A stretch of 10,723 bases of DNA from positions 1 to 10,723 of the forward strand of contig JAJZAL010000176.1 in assembly GCA_021799405.1 (NCBI GenBank), written 5' to 3'. Under the pieces are notes generated by a model, which saw only the letters and a list, made by a program, of their open reading frames with translations, did no database searches and was not told the origin of the DNA. The position numbers and the translations under genes were made by a program. This document shows positions 1 to 6,354 of the stretch, piece by piece. Source of the stretch: Acidobacteriota bacterium (lineage in GTDB: Bacteria; Acidobacteriota; Terriglobia; Terriglobales; Acidobacteriaceae). The first letter of the stretch is position 1, and each line of letters opens with the position of its first letter.

Positions 1-92
1 ATAACTAAAAGTGATGATAAAGTCACCTCGCAGATTTGCAACGGAAACCCCGCCAGATCAGCGCCAAACTCACATCCGCAGTCGGTTTTCAC
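1..92 (-). CDS. Possible start of a further small cysteine-containing ORF (partial)
   Basis: A minus-strand frame opens with GTG at 92 and stays open to the window edge (about 30 codons). It begins V-K-T-D-C-G-C-E-F-G and has a further cysteine in the run L-Q-I-C-E-V. It would lie 12 nt downstream of the DGC gene and in the same direction, so it could be the next gene of the operon. The CGC motif would suit the thiol/metal theme, but I recognise no family, the start codon is not ATG, and no clear ribosome binding site precedes it. It may be chance. Confidence 0.2.
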   Translation of the reverse strand, partial: MKTDCGCEFGADLAGFPLQICEVTLSSLLV

Positions 93-104
93 GCCGGATA
101 TAGG

Positions 105-533
105 TCATAGCGCCGCTCCGTCCAATTCCTGCAAATCTGTGGCCTCGCAGTTTACGCTATCGGCAATCGACTGCGTGATCTTCCAGCCGTCTTCTGTAAG
201 TGCAGTCGCGGTGCCTGGCTTGACCCCGCGGAAGTTGCGGAACGCCTCAGCCACTTGAATCGCCTTGGCAACGCGGCCTCCGGACATCTCGACGTTCTTC
301 TGGGCGCAGGCCTTCGCGCATCCGTCGATGGTGATGCAGCGATGGCTCTTTACCGCCTCGACCGCTTCCGGATCGCCTTTGACCAGCAACGCCAGGCAGA
401 GCGTGGCAGTGTTTTCGGAGGCCATTTCATCGGTCACCATGTACGTGGCCTCGCGGCCGATCAACCCATGCACCTTGCCGATCCCGCTGCAGGGTATGAC
501 CAATACATCTCTTTCTTTCAATTTGTGTGTCAT
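105..533 (-). CDS. DGC-domain putative zinc-binding / cysteine-rich protein (stand-alone)
   Basis: A 142-residue protein that looks like a full-length DGC-family ('putative zinc-binding') protein. The family is named for its Asp-Gly-Cys motif and has no firmly established reaction. Visible features are V-I-P-C-S-G-I-G-K near residues 12-20 (Cys15), Cys46 in T-L-C-L-A-L-L, and the signature C-I-T-I-D-G-C-A-K-A-C around Cys66, Asp70-Gly71-Cys72 and Cys76. I start it at the ATG at 533 because the N-terminal family motif begins there and AGAGGAAA lies upstream. The longer in-frame ATG at 653 would run back into the preceding gene. The preceding gene ends 14 nt away, so the two are probably co-transcribed. 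That upstream neighbour carries a second DGC-like domain fused to a lipoyl domain, so the pair may work together on a thiol-bound metal(loid) or sulfur group. That last point is inference. Confidence 0.85.
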   Translation of the reverse strand: MTHKLKERDVLVIPCSGIGKVHGLIGREATYMVTDEMASENTATLCLALLVKGDPEAVEAVKSHRCITIDGCAKACAQKNVEMSGGRVAKAIQVAEAFRNFRGVKPGTATALTEDGWKITQSIADSVNCEATDLQELDGAAL

Positions 534-547
534 CCGTCGGTTTCCTC

Positions 548-1405
548 TCACGCTTCTTCTGCTTTGTGTCTCACGGTTTTGGCATAGGCGTCCGGGTTCA
601 GAAGTAATTCCTGGTCTTCGGGCCAATTGCCCAACTTCAACTCCACAATCCATCCCTTTCCATAAGGGTCTTCGTTAATCAGGGTGGGATTGGAAACGAC
701 CTCCGAATTCACTGCTACCACGGTGCCCGCAATCGGAGCCACAACTTCAAATACCGCCTTGGACGATTCAAGCGTCCCCAACTCGCCAAACTGCTCAACT
801 GCGAGACCTATTGCAGGCGGGTCGACAAAATTGATATCGGTGAGGCTCTGCTGCATGTAGTCGGAGATCCCTACTCGCGCAACATCCCCCAAAGGCCGTA
901 CCCAGACATCATTTTCGTTGAACCAGTAGTCCGCGGCGGGAATACGAAACTCGAATTTGTCGTGAGTTACGATCATGTACTCCCCGGGCGGCGGAAACTC
1001 ACCCAAGGATGATGCTCCTGGAGCCACGGACACAGCAGGGGCCGTCAGACTTTGCAGCAGTCCATCCACCACTGTTTTCACCAGCGCCAGACCATTCGCC
1101 CCCAGATTCAGCGTGGACTCCAGCGTCAGACCAGAAGACTTCAGAGTGTCGGCAATCAGAACCTTCCGATCAATCTTGAGATCCAGGCTTTCCGCGAGTT
1201 TGCTGGCGCATCGGGTCGAGCAGCCATCGACCACGATCAGCGGATTCTCAGCGAGGACCTTCTTGTAGCGGGCCAGTGAACGATTCAACAGCACCGGACA
1301 AATGATCTCGCTGCCAGCGGTGTCCGTCATGCGGATCGCAACCTCGCGCGCCACAGACCCTTCAGGCTTATCGAGTCCCGTGCAAGATAGAATCGCGTTG
1401 TTCAT
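548..1405 (-). CDS. Fusion of a DGC-like cysteine domain with a GcvH/LbpA-like lipoyl-carrier domain
   Basis: A 285-residue two-domain protein. Residues 1-125 are DGC-like: Cys8, Cys36, and the signature V-V-D-G-C-S-T-R-C at 58-66 (Asp60-Gly61-Cys62, Cys66). Residues about 145-275 match glycine-cleavage H protein: V-W-V-R-P-L-G-D-V-A-R-V-G-I, then E-S-S-K-A with Lys216 in the lipoylation position, A-P-I-A-G-T-V-V-A-V-N, and N-E-D-P-Y-G-K-G-W. The intact lysine motif predicts a lipoylated swinging arm. No glycine-cleavage genes (gcvT, gcvP) are nearby, so a role in glycine breakdown is unlikely. An electron or thiol carrier like LbpA of the sHdr sulfur-oxidation systems is a better analogy. 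A lipoamide dehydrogenase is encoded about 3.5 kb upstream on the same strand and could re-oxidise or reduce the arm. The start codon overlaps the ferredoxin stop (ATGA), indicating translational coupling. The exact reaction is unknown. Confidence 0.9.
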   Translation of the reverse strand: MNNAILSCTGLDKPEGSVAREVAIRMTDTAGSEIICPVLLNRSLARYKKVLAENPLIVVDGCSTRCASKLAESLDLKIDRKVLIADTLKSSGLTLESTLNLGANGLALVKTVVDGLLQSLTAPAVSVAPGASSLGEFPPPGEYMIVTHDKFEFRIPAADYWFNENDVWVRPLGDVARVGISDYMQQSLTDINFVDPPAIGLAVEQFGELGTLESSKAVFEVVAPIAGTVVAVNSEVVSNPTLINEDPYGKGWIVELKLGNWPEDQELLLNPDAYAKTVRHKAEEA

Positions 1406-1689
1406 TGCACACTCTCCAGATCGCGTATCTGCTTGATCTGCGCGATGGTGGCCTGCTTGTCAGGAAACGAGAGGGCATCCGGGCCGCAGGTCTTCGAGCA
1501 GGCTCGGCAAAAGACCACGCAGTTGTTCGGATTGGCCACAACGAGTCTGTGGTCGCCCTCGCGTTGCTCGAAGACCCTGTGCGGACAGAAAGTGGCGCAC
1601 TCCATGCAGAAGGTGCACTTCTCGTAGTCAATCGTCGGATGCCACGTGATCTTGTCCCTGGCTACGCCCATGAATGTCGCTTCAGACAT
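1402..1689 (-). CDS. Small 2x[4Fe-4S] ferredoxin-type protein
   Basis: A 95-residue soluble electron carrier. The first cluster motif is C-T-F-C-M-E-C-A-T-F-C-P (Cys25, 28, 31, 35). The second is C-V-V-F-C-R-A-C-S-K-T-C-G (Cys57, 61, 64, 68), with Cys-x3-Cys-x2-Cys-x3-Cys spacing. The N-terminus G-V-A-R-D-K-I-T-W-H-P-T-I-D closely parallels that of the larger Fe-S protein at 3679-4326, so the two are paralogues. The gene overlaps the HdrA-like gene by 8 nt at its start and the lipoyl fusion by 4 nt at its end, so all three are almost certainly made from one message. I infer that it passes electrons between the HdrA-like fragment and the lipoyl/DGC protein. The partners are not shown by sequence. 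Confidence 0.92.
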   Translation of the reverse strand: MSEATFMGVARDKITWHPTIDYEKCTFCMECATFCPHRVFEQREGDHRLVVANPNNCVVFCRACSKTCGPDALSFPDKQATIAQIKQIRDLESVQ

Positions 1690-2059
1690 CGCTCTTCACC
1701 TCCATCTCGCGCAGTTTCGCCGAAACCTTTTCGATGGCCTCATCGGTGGTCAGGTCGCGGATGTCGAGCGGCACCATATCCCGTTTCACATCCATTCCCT
1801 TTGCAGCGAAGGCGTCGCGGAACATCTTGTACTGCATGTTGGGGGCGCAGGCGGCGATCACAACCGGACGCTTGGCTTCGAGAAAATCACCAAGGAAGCG
1901 GTCGCCATCGACCTCGCACAATTGAGGATGGATTGCGCCGTACTCGACAGGGAGTTCCACGCGCGCCCGGTTGATGAAATCCCAGATGTCCATCTTTTCG
2001 AAGCCGGGACACTTACCCGTGCATACGCACATCAGTAGACCTGGAAGCTGTTCTGCCAT
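1682..2059 (-). CDS. Free-standing HdrA N-terminal-domain-like protein
   Basis: A 125-residue protein resembling only the N-terminal domain of heterodisulfide reductase subunit A. Family-like features are the opening C-V-C-T-G-K-C-P-G (Cys11, 13, 17), then P-Q-L-C-E-V-D-G (Cys48) and V-V-I-A-A-C-A-P-N-M-Q-Y-K-M-F-R (Cys71). The last of these matches the V-V-x-A-A-C-(S/A)-P-R-x-H-E-P-x-F-R stretch of HdrA. The FAD-binding thioredoxin-reductase part and the C-terminal ferredoxin domains of full HdrA are absent. The natural stop and tight packing between neighbours suggest a genuine small protein rather than a truncated gene. The ATG follows the ArsM-thioredoxin stop directly (TAA-ATG), with a G-rich stretch just upstream as the likely ribosome binding site. 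The next gene is a ferredoxin that could replace the missing Fe-S domains. No HdrB or HdrC is encoded in view. Confidence 0.82.
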   Translation of the reverse strand: MAEQLPGLLMCVCTGKCPGFEKMDIWDFINRARVELPVEYGAIHPQLCEVDGDRFLGDFLEAKRPVVIAACAPNMQYKMFRDAFAAKGMDVKRDMVPLDIRDLTTDEAIEKVSAKLREMEVKSDV

Positions 2060-2308
2060 TTAATTGCCCCCTTCCTCAAGCAGCATCTCGCGAATCTCCT
2101 CCGGAGCCGGCACGCGGCCCGCGGACTTCACTTTCCCATTGATGACCAGACCTGGAGTCATCAGAATCTGAAACTTGAGGATCTCTTTGATCTCCGTCAC
2201 CTTCTCGATCTCCACCTTTAGGCCAAGACCTTGCACTGCCTTCTCGGTATTCGCGGTTAATTGCTGGCAGCGTGCGCAGCCAGTACCCAATATCTGAATC
2301 TTCGGCAT
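2060..2308 (-). other. Thioredoxin-like domain with its own internal ribosome site and ATG
   Basis: Within the arsM frame, the ATG at 2308 opens exactly where the free-standing small thioredoxins of this family begin (M-P-K-I-Q-I-L-G-T-G-C-A-R-C). It is preceded by AAAGGA at 2315-2320, six nucleotides away, which is close to ideal. No stop codon separates it from the methyltransferase. The 82-residue domain (CxxC at residues 11 and 14) may therefore be made both as a fusion and alone. Alternatively, the upstream stop was lost recently and the internal start is the functional remnant of a separate gene. Confidence 0.6.
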
Positions 2309-3154
2309 AATATGTCCTTTCGTTGAAGTCGCTCCAACCGCCGCAGGCTTGATGGCGCGCACGGATGCGCTCATCACCTTTCCATCCAACTCATCGGCGA
2401 ATGCGAGAACATCCGTTCCAGCAGCAGAGAGAAACTCGCGAACGTCGCCGGCACGGAATATCCGGGTTGGCTCGATGCTCGGCTCCACAAATCCTGCCGC
2501 GATCAGGTCCGTCTTGTACTCCTCTTCCTGCATGGCTCCAGCCAGACAACCAGCCCACAGCTGCGGATTGTCGCGGATTAGGGATGGTATCTCGCCACAG
2601 AGCACCACATCGGAAACCGCAAAACGGCCCCCGGGCTTGAGGACGCGGAAAGCCTCCCGAAGCACCCGGCTTTTGTCGGTCGAAAGGTTCAAGACACAGT
2701 TCGAGATCACCACGTCCACCGATGAATCCGGCAGCGGAATACTCTCAATCCGCCCCTTGAGAAACTCGACATTTTTTATGCCGGCTTGCCGCTGGTTCTC
2801 GCGGGCTAAAATCAACATTTCATCGGTCATGTCCAACCCGTAGACTTTGCCGCACGGCCCCACACATCGGGCCGAGATGAAGACATCGATTCCGCCGCCG
2901 GAGCCCAGATCAAGAACCGTTTCCCCTTCTTTCAATTGCGCCAGTGCCGCGGGATTACCGCACCCGAGCGATGCGGCTATCGCTGCCGCCGGAATTCCGG
3001 CGGTGTCGCCCTCACCGTAAATCTCGTGGGAGGCGCGGCCGGCCTGCGCAATTCCTGTGATCGCATTTGAACCGCAGCAGCATGCGCGATCGCCTACTAA
3101 TGCGCGAACCACCGCTTTGCGGTACGTTTCTTTGATTGCTCTTTCAAGACTCAT
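2060..3154 (-). CDS. arsM: Arsenite S-adenosylmethionine methyltransferase fused to a small thioredoxin-like domain
   Basis: A 364-residue protein. Residues 1 to about 275 are ArsM, which transfers methyl groups from SAM to trivalent arsenic. The SAM motif is V-L-D-L-G-S-G-G-G-I-D (about 80-90). The cysteines expected to bind As(III) are present: C-C-C at 25-27, S-N-C-V-L-N-L (Cys153) and W-A-G-C-L-A-G-A (Cys203). Residues 283-364 are a TM0996/MTH895-type small thioredoxin with G-T-G-C-A-R-C (CxxC at fusion residues 293 and 296) and the T-P-G-L-V-I-N-G turn; it can supply reducing equivalents. I chose the ATG at 3154, preceded by GGAG. An in-frame ATG at 3223 is possible but gives a basic, unfamiliar extension. 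The gene lies 77 nt after arsR, as usual in ars operons. A full internal start for the thioredoxin is listed separately. Confidence 0.92.
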   Translation of the reverse strand: MSLERAIKETYRKAVVRALVGDRACCCGSNAITGIAQAGRASHEIYGEGDTAGIPAAAIAASLGCGNPAALAQLKEGETVLDLGSGGGIDVFISARCVGPCGKVYGLDMTDEMLILARENQRQAGIKNVEFLKGRIESIPLPDSSVDVVISNCVLNLSTDKSRVLREAFRVLKPGGRFAVSDVVLCGEIPSLIRDNPQLWAGCLAGAMQEEEYKTDLIAAGFVEPSIEPTRIFRAGDVREFLSAAGTDVLAFADELDGKVMSASVRAIKPAAVGATSTKGHIMPKIQILGTGCARCQQLTANTEKAVQGLGLKVEIEKVTEIKEILKFQILMTPGLVINGKVKSAGRVPAPEEIREMLLEEGGN

Positions 3155-3231
3155 CTTCCAAATCTCCAATGACCGTGCGTCGATGTTTGGGAGCCGCTTT
3201 CGCAACTTTCTCGGCGAAGTCATCCGGGGCG

Positions 3232-3525
3232 CTATCTCTTCCTCTCCTTCAGCACATCGGTTGCGCAGGCGAACAGGTTGCAGACGCAAGGCGTCAACAG
3301 CCTGTAGTACACGGTGGTTCCCTCACGCCGGTCCTCGACAACCCCGTACGCGCGCAGCAATGCCAGATGCTTCGAGACAGTCGAAAGATCGCCACCCACC
3401 AGTTGGTGGAGACTGCCCACCGAACACTCGCCACGGCTCAGCCGATCCACGATCATCAAGCGTGATTCATGGGCCAGTGCTTTTAGCATCTTTGCCTGTT
3501 TCATGAAAGGATTGGGCTTGTCCAT
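3232..3525 (-). CDS. arsR: ArsR/SmtB-family repressor, copy 1 (arsM operon)
   Basis: A winged-helix metalloregulator that should bind operator DNA as a dimer and release it on binding As(III) or a related thiophilic metal. The recognition region is G-D-L-S-T-V-S-K-H-L-A-L-L-R, followed by the wing V-E-D-R-R-E-G-T-T-V-Y-Y-R. The likely sensor is the C-terminal trio C-V-C-N-L-F-A-C, with another cysteine in R-G-E-C-S-V. This is not the E. coli ArsR C-V-C in the recognition helix. I choose the ATG at 3525, giving 97 residues that align end to end with copy 2. The ATG at 3555 adds 10 residues and would sit inside the inverted-repeat operator. Over the shared 89 residues the two copies differ at only 8. 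It heads the arsM-Hdr-lipoyl block, with 77 nt to arsM. Confidence 0.93.
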   Translation of the reverse strand: MDKPNPFMKQAKMLKALAHESRLMIVDRLSRGECSVGSLHQLVGGDLSTVSKHLALLRAYGVVEDRREGTTVYYRLLTPCVCNLFACATDVLKERKR

Positions 3526-3542
3526 AGCGAACGCCACGCTTT

Positions 3543-3567
3543 CTATATTGGCCATGTTGCCATATAG
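3543..3567. promoter_or_regulatory. Probable ArsR operator with -10 element, arsR copy 1
   Basis: An imperfect inverted repeat, CTATATTGGC (3543-3552) and GCCATATAG (3559-3567), lies just upstream of the preferred start at 3525. Reading leftward, its right arm contains CTATAT, usable as a -10 hexamer, so repressor binding would block RNA polymerase. A similar repeat stands at the same place before arsR copy 2. AT-rich palindromes over the -10 are usual for ArsR-family autoregulation. The assignment is by inspection. Confidence 0.6.
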
Positions 3568-3580
3568 TCACATTGCGCGC

Positions 3581-3596
3581 TGTGATCGCCGTCACG
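3581..3596. promoter_or_regulatory. Crp/Fnr-type palindrome upstream of arsR copy 1
   Basis: TGTGA-N6-TCACG, the classic half-site spacing of Crp/Fnr-superfamily activators. It sits about 14 nt upstream of the ArsR operator. A matching GTGA-N6-TCAC site lies upstream of arsR copy 2, which raises the odds that it is real. It would put the block under a second, metabolic or redox, input besides ArsR. Its centre would be about 33 bp before the inferred transcription start, an unusual distance, so the mode of action is uncertain. Confidence 0.45.
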
Positions 3597-3678
3597 TCAG
3601 TTATGGGAATTTCGCCGGAGTCGGGCGATCAACTAGGCGAAAGGCCGCGCAGGCTCCGAACCCGTCGAAAAGCGAGGG

Positions 3679-4326
3679 CTACACAAACGTCTCCCGCACC
3701 CAGACGAGAGCATTTTGGCGCACTAAATCGCGGATTTCGTTGAAGAAATCGCCGACGTCACCTTGATCGGTCGAAGTAATCTCAAACGTCATGTAGGCCG
3801 GCGTCTGTTCCATCAGACCTTTCACGGTCGGCACCTCCAGTCGGAGATTGACGATGTCAAAGTTCCGGTCCTTGACCTTGTCTTCCAGCTTGGTCAGGAA
3901 CGCTTTGTTCCCGAACTCGCCGGCGATCTCAATTTTTGCGCGCGTTTGTATCTGGCGAAGGTCTGCCTCGGCGCAGTCGCGGGCCTGCACAATCTGCAGT
4001 TTGCTGCGCTTTTTCGCTGCTTCCTTGTGCACCACGCTGAAGATCTTGTGCTCGCGTTCGGACTTCCACACCAGATCGCGGGATGGAAATGAGATCGCCT
4101 GCGTCGGACAGACCACCGAGCACGTGGAGCATCCCACCATGCAGTTGTACGGCCTCTCCACCTGGGCTTTGTGAAATTTGTCGGGCATGATCTCGTACAC
4201 TTCACGTCCGCAGGTGACGTAGCACAACTCGCAGCCAATGCACTTGCCAGCATCGATGGCCGGAAACCACGGAATCTCCTTGCGGGCAATACCATGCCAT
4301 TGGCTCTGACTCAGATTTTTCGGCAT
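3679..4326 (-). CDS. Iron-sulfur protein with two 4Fe-4S motifs and an unfamiliar C-terminal domain
   Basis: A 215-residue soluble protein. The N-terminal part has C-I-G-C-E-L-C-Y-V-T-C-G (Cys29, 32, 35, 39) and C-M-V-G-C-S-T-C-S-V-V-C-P (Cys62, 66, 69, 73), which should hold two [4Fe-4S] clusters. Its start, H-G-I-A-R-K-E-I-P-W-F-P-A-I-D, is a clear relative of the small ferredoxin at 1402-1689. Residues about 120-215 form an extra domain (I-E-I-A-G-E-F-G-N, later Y-M-T-F-E-I-T-S-T) with alternating strand and helix character that I cannot place. It recalls small ferredoxin-fold ligand domains such as NIL, but no diagnostic motif is seen. The ATG at 4326 follows AAAGGAG and matches the paralogue's start. 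The frame remains open upstream to 4482, but that part overlaps the channel gene. It is the last gene before the arsR copy 1 promoter region and probably an electron carrier of the same system. Confidence 0.88.
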   Translation of the reverse strand: MPKNLSQSQWHGIARKEIPWFPAIDAGKCIGCELCYVTCGREVYEIMPDKFHKAQVERPYNCMVGCSTCSVVCPTQAISFPSRDLVWKSEREHKIFSVVHKEAAKKRSKLQIVQARDCAEADLRQIQTRAKIEIAGEFGNKAFLTKLEDKVKDRNFDIVNLRLEVPTVKGLMEQTPAYMTFEITSTDQGDVGDFFNEIRDLVRQNALVWVRETFV

Positions 4327-4435
4327 AAAGACTCTCCTTTCTCTGCTCCCTGCTTGTCTTTGAAGCCAGGCATTGATCGCGGCCCGCCGGGCCGGCACAT
4401 GATCGCTTAGCTTCTCGGCGTACTGCGCAATCGAA

Positions 4436-4897
4436 TCAGGCTCCCTCTCTCTCGCGCTGCCAGAGGCGGATGCGAATCTCAAAAAAACGGTGTACGACAG
4501 TGAAGAAAAAGGCTGCGGACCATCCCAGCAACAAGACTCCGGTGATGGATTCCATCACCCCTATCAAACGCCATGCACGGGGCAACACAATGTCGCCGTA
4601 GCCGGTGGTCGAATAGCTTGTGGCGGAGAAGTAAAGACTCGACTCCCAGTCCGGCAGCCAATGCCGCCATAAATAGATGCCGGCCCAGAGGGTGATCTCG
4701 ATCAGATGCAGAGTGAGAATCACGCCAAACAGCAGAAGGAACACGGGTAAATTGCGCCGGGGACGAAAATCCGCCTCAATTTGTGGCCACTGCCGCGTTT
4801 GCCAGTAGAGCAGACCGAGCAGTCCCAGGGCGTGAATAAGCGCGCTCAGGAAGGCCAGGACGATCGCGAGTGTGATGGGCTGAAGCATGCTGGTCAT
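4436..4897 (-). CDS. Small potassium-channel-like membrane protein (TTGYGD pore)
   Basis: A 153-residue membrane protein with the K+ selectivity-filter sequence T-T-G-Y-G-D at residues 97-102. The preceding pore helix is S-S-L-Y-F-S-A-T-S-Y. Hydrophobic segments lie at about 8-32, 50-77 and 108-137, giving an extra N-terminal helix followed by the helix-pore-helix unit of two-TM (Ion_trans_2) channels. No cytoplasmic ligand-binding (RCK/TrkA-N) domain follows; the protein ends in an arginine-rich tail. It sits between the lipoamide dehydrogenase (61 nt away) and the Fe-S protein (109 nt away) on the same strand, so it is probably co-transcribed. Its role is unclear. It might balance charge or osmotic stress, or gate K+ efflux during electrophile or thiol stress as KefB/C systems do, but that is speculation. 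Confidence 0.87.
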   Translation of the reverse strand: MTSMLQPITLAIVLAFLSALIHALGLLGLLYWQTRQWPQIEADFRPRRNLPVFLLLFGVILTLHLIEITLWAGIYLWRHWLPDWESSLYFSATSYSTTGYGDIVLPRAWRLIGVMESITGVLLLGWSAAFFFTVVHRFFEIRIRLWQREREGA

Positions 4898-4958
4898 CGA
4901 ACCTCATCCGCGATCCGCCAATCTACATCTGCATCTCAGGCCAGCAGATCCGGGCCTT

Positions 4959-6347
4959 TTATCGCGACTGCATATGTACGGTCGCGTTCCGGAATCCCAA
5001 TGCCGCTTCCAGCATCGCTTCCGGCAAAGTCGGGTGCGCGTGCGTCGTCCAGGCTAGATCGTCGGCAGTGGCGCTCATCTGCACGGCCAGGGCTCCTTCC
5101 GCAATCCAATCCGTGACGTGCGGTCCCATCAGATGGACTCCCAGCACCCGACCGTTCCTTGTTTCGCAAATCAGCCGCACAACCCCTTCGGTCTCTCCCA
5201 GAATGCGCGCTCGAGGATTGGCAGACATTGGGAATTGCGAGACCTTGATTTCGAGACTGTTGGCGCGAGCTTGCGCTTCGGTCAGTCCCACGCTGGCGAT
5301 CTCCGGGCGGGTAAAGATCACGTTCGGGACGGAGCGGTAATCCGCACGCCTGCTCCCTCCTGTCATGTTTTCCGCAACAACGCGCCCTTCCATCATGGCT
5401 TTGTGCGCCAGCATCGGGCCCGGAACTGCGTCGCCTGCCGCCCATACATCCGGCAGATTGGTCGCCATGCGATCATCGACGGCGATGGCTCTGCCAGAGA
5501 TGCGGAGACCCAACCCGCTGCGATCGATTGAAGCTGTGTTCGGCCAGCGTCCTGCGGCGATGAGCACTTTATTCGCCTCGAAAGTCGATTCGCCCGCAAT
5601 CACCTTCAGTGCGTCCGCCACTTTCACAATCTTCTGCACGCAAACGCCGGTATGAATGGCCATACCCCGCCGTTGCAGTATCGACCGCAGGCGCCGGGCG
5701 AGCGGCTCATCGGTCGCGCCGGGCAGCAATGCAGAAGTCATCTCCAACACGGTGACCTGGCTGCCGAGCGCCTCATAGATGCACGCGAACTCCAGCCCAA
5801 TCACGCCGCCGCCAATAACCACCAGGCGCGCAGGCACCGCATCAACGACGAGGGCTTCCGTACTTGTGATCACGCCCGGCAAATCACGCCCTTCGATCGG
5901 GGGATCGGCCGTTATCGAACCCGGTGCGAGGAGGATATGCATGGCTGGGATTTCAGAGACGATTCCATTTGCTGACACCGAGAGAAGCCCCGGCTTGATC
6001 AATTGGGCCTCGCCGGCAATCACAGTCACACGGCGCGCCCGCAGCAGGTGCTCCACGCCTTGTACGAGATGATCGACCGTGTTCTTCTTGCGGGCCATCA
6101 GGCTTGAAAGATCGGCCGAGACCTGCGGGATCGATAGGCCGAGATCGCCTGCCGTCCCGCAACGCGCCAGCAGATCGGCTGCGGTCGTCAGGACTTTGGT
6201 TGGAATGCAGCCGGCGTTCAGGCAGGTGCCACCCACACGCTCGCGCTCGACAAGGATGACACGTGCTCCGCGTTGAGCCGCCACGAGCGCCGCAACGTAG
6301 CCCGCGGGCCCGCCGCCAAGGATGGCGAGATCCGCAATTTCATTCAT
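4959..6347 (-). CDS. lpdA: Dihydrolipoamide dehydrogenase (E3) family flavoprotein
   Basis: A 462-residue, full-length pyridine-nucleotide disulfide oxidoreductase that exchanges electrons between NAD(H) and lipoyl dithiols. The FAD site is L-G-G-G-P-A-G-Y (9-17). The redox-active disulfide lies in G-G-T-C-L-N-A-G-C-I-P-T-K (Cys42 and Cys47). The second nucleotide fold has V-I-G-G-G-V-I-G-L-E-F-A, the second FAD contact is A-A-G-D-A, and the C-terminal catalytic pair is H-A-H-P-T-L-P-E (His438, Glu443). All catalytic residues are present, and the sequence matches E3 better than mercuric or glutathione reductase. It starts 7 nt after arsR copy 2, so arsenic-type control is likely. No pyruvate or 2-oxoacid dehydrogenase genes are near. 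Its natural partner here is the lipoyl domain encoded at 548-1405. Arsenite is a classic poison of dihydrolipoamide, which makes this pairing notable. Confidence 0.94.
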   Translation of the reverse strand: MNEIADLAILGGGPAGYVAALVAAQRGARVILVERERVGGTCLNAGCIPTKVLTTAADLLARCGTAGDLGLSIPQVSADLSSLMARKKNTVDHLVQGVEHLLRARRVTVIAGEAQLIKPGLLSVSANGIVSEIPAMHILLAPGSITADPPIEGRDLPGVITSTEALVVDAVPARLVVIGGGVIGLEFACIYEALGSQVTVLEMTSALLPGATDEPLARRLRSILQRRGMAIHTGVCVQKIVKVADALKVIAGESTFEANKVLIAAGRWPNTASIDRSGLGLRISGRAIAVDDRMATNLPDVWAAGDAVPGPMLAHKAMMEGRVVAENMTGGSRRADYRSVPNVIFTRPEIASVGLTEAQARANSLEIKVSQFPMSANPRARILGETEGVVRLICETRNGRVLGVHLMGPHVTDWIAEGALAVQMSATADDLAWTTHAHPTLPEAMLEAALGFRNATVHMQSR

Positions 6348-6354
6348 TTTGCGC

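Noticed and set aside
548..1405. Reading the lipoyl protein as a housekeeping glycine-cleavage H protein
   Set aside because: No gcvT or gcvP is nearby, there is an N-terminal DGC domain, and the operon is ArsR-controlled with Hdr-like genes. A different use of the lipoyl arm is more likely.
1402..6347. Calling the cluster a standard sHdr-LbpA sulfur-oxidation locus
   Set aside because: Only an HdrA N-terminal fragment is present. HdrB, HdrC, full HdrA, TusA, DsrE and lipoate-assembly genes are not in view, whereas ArsM is.
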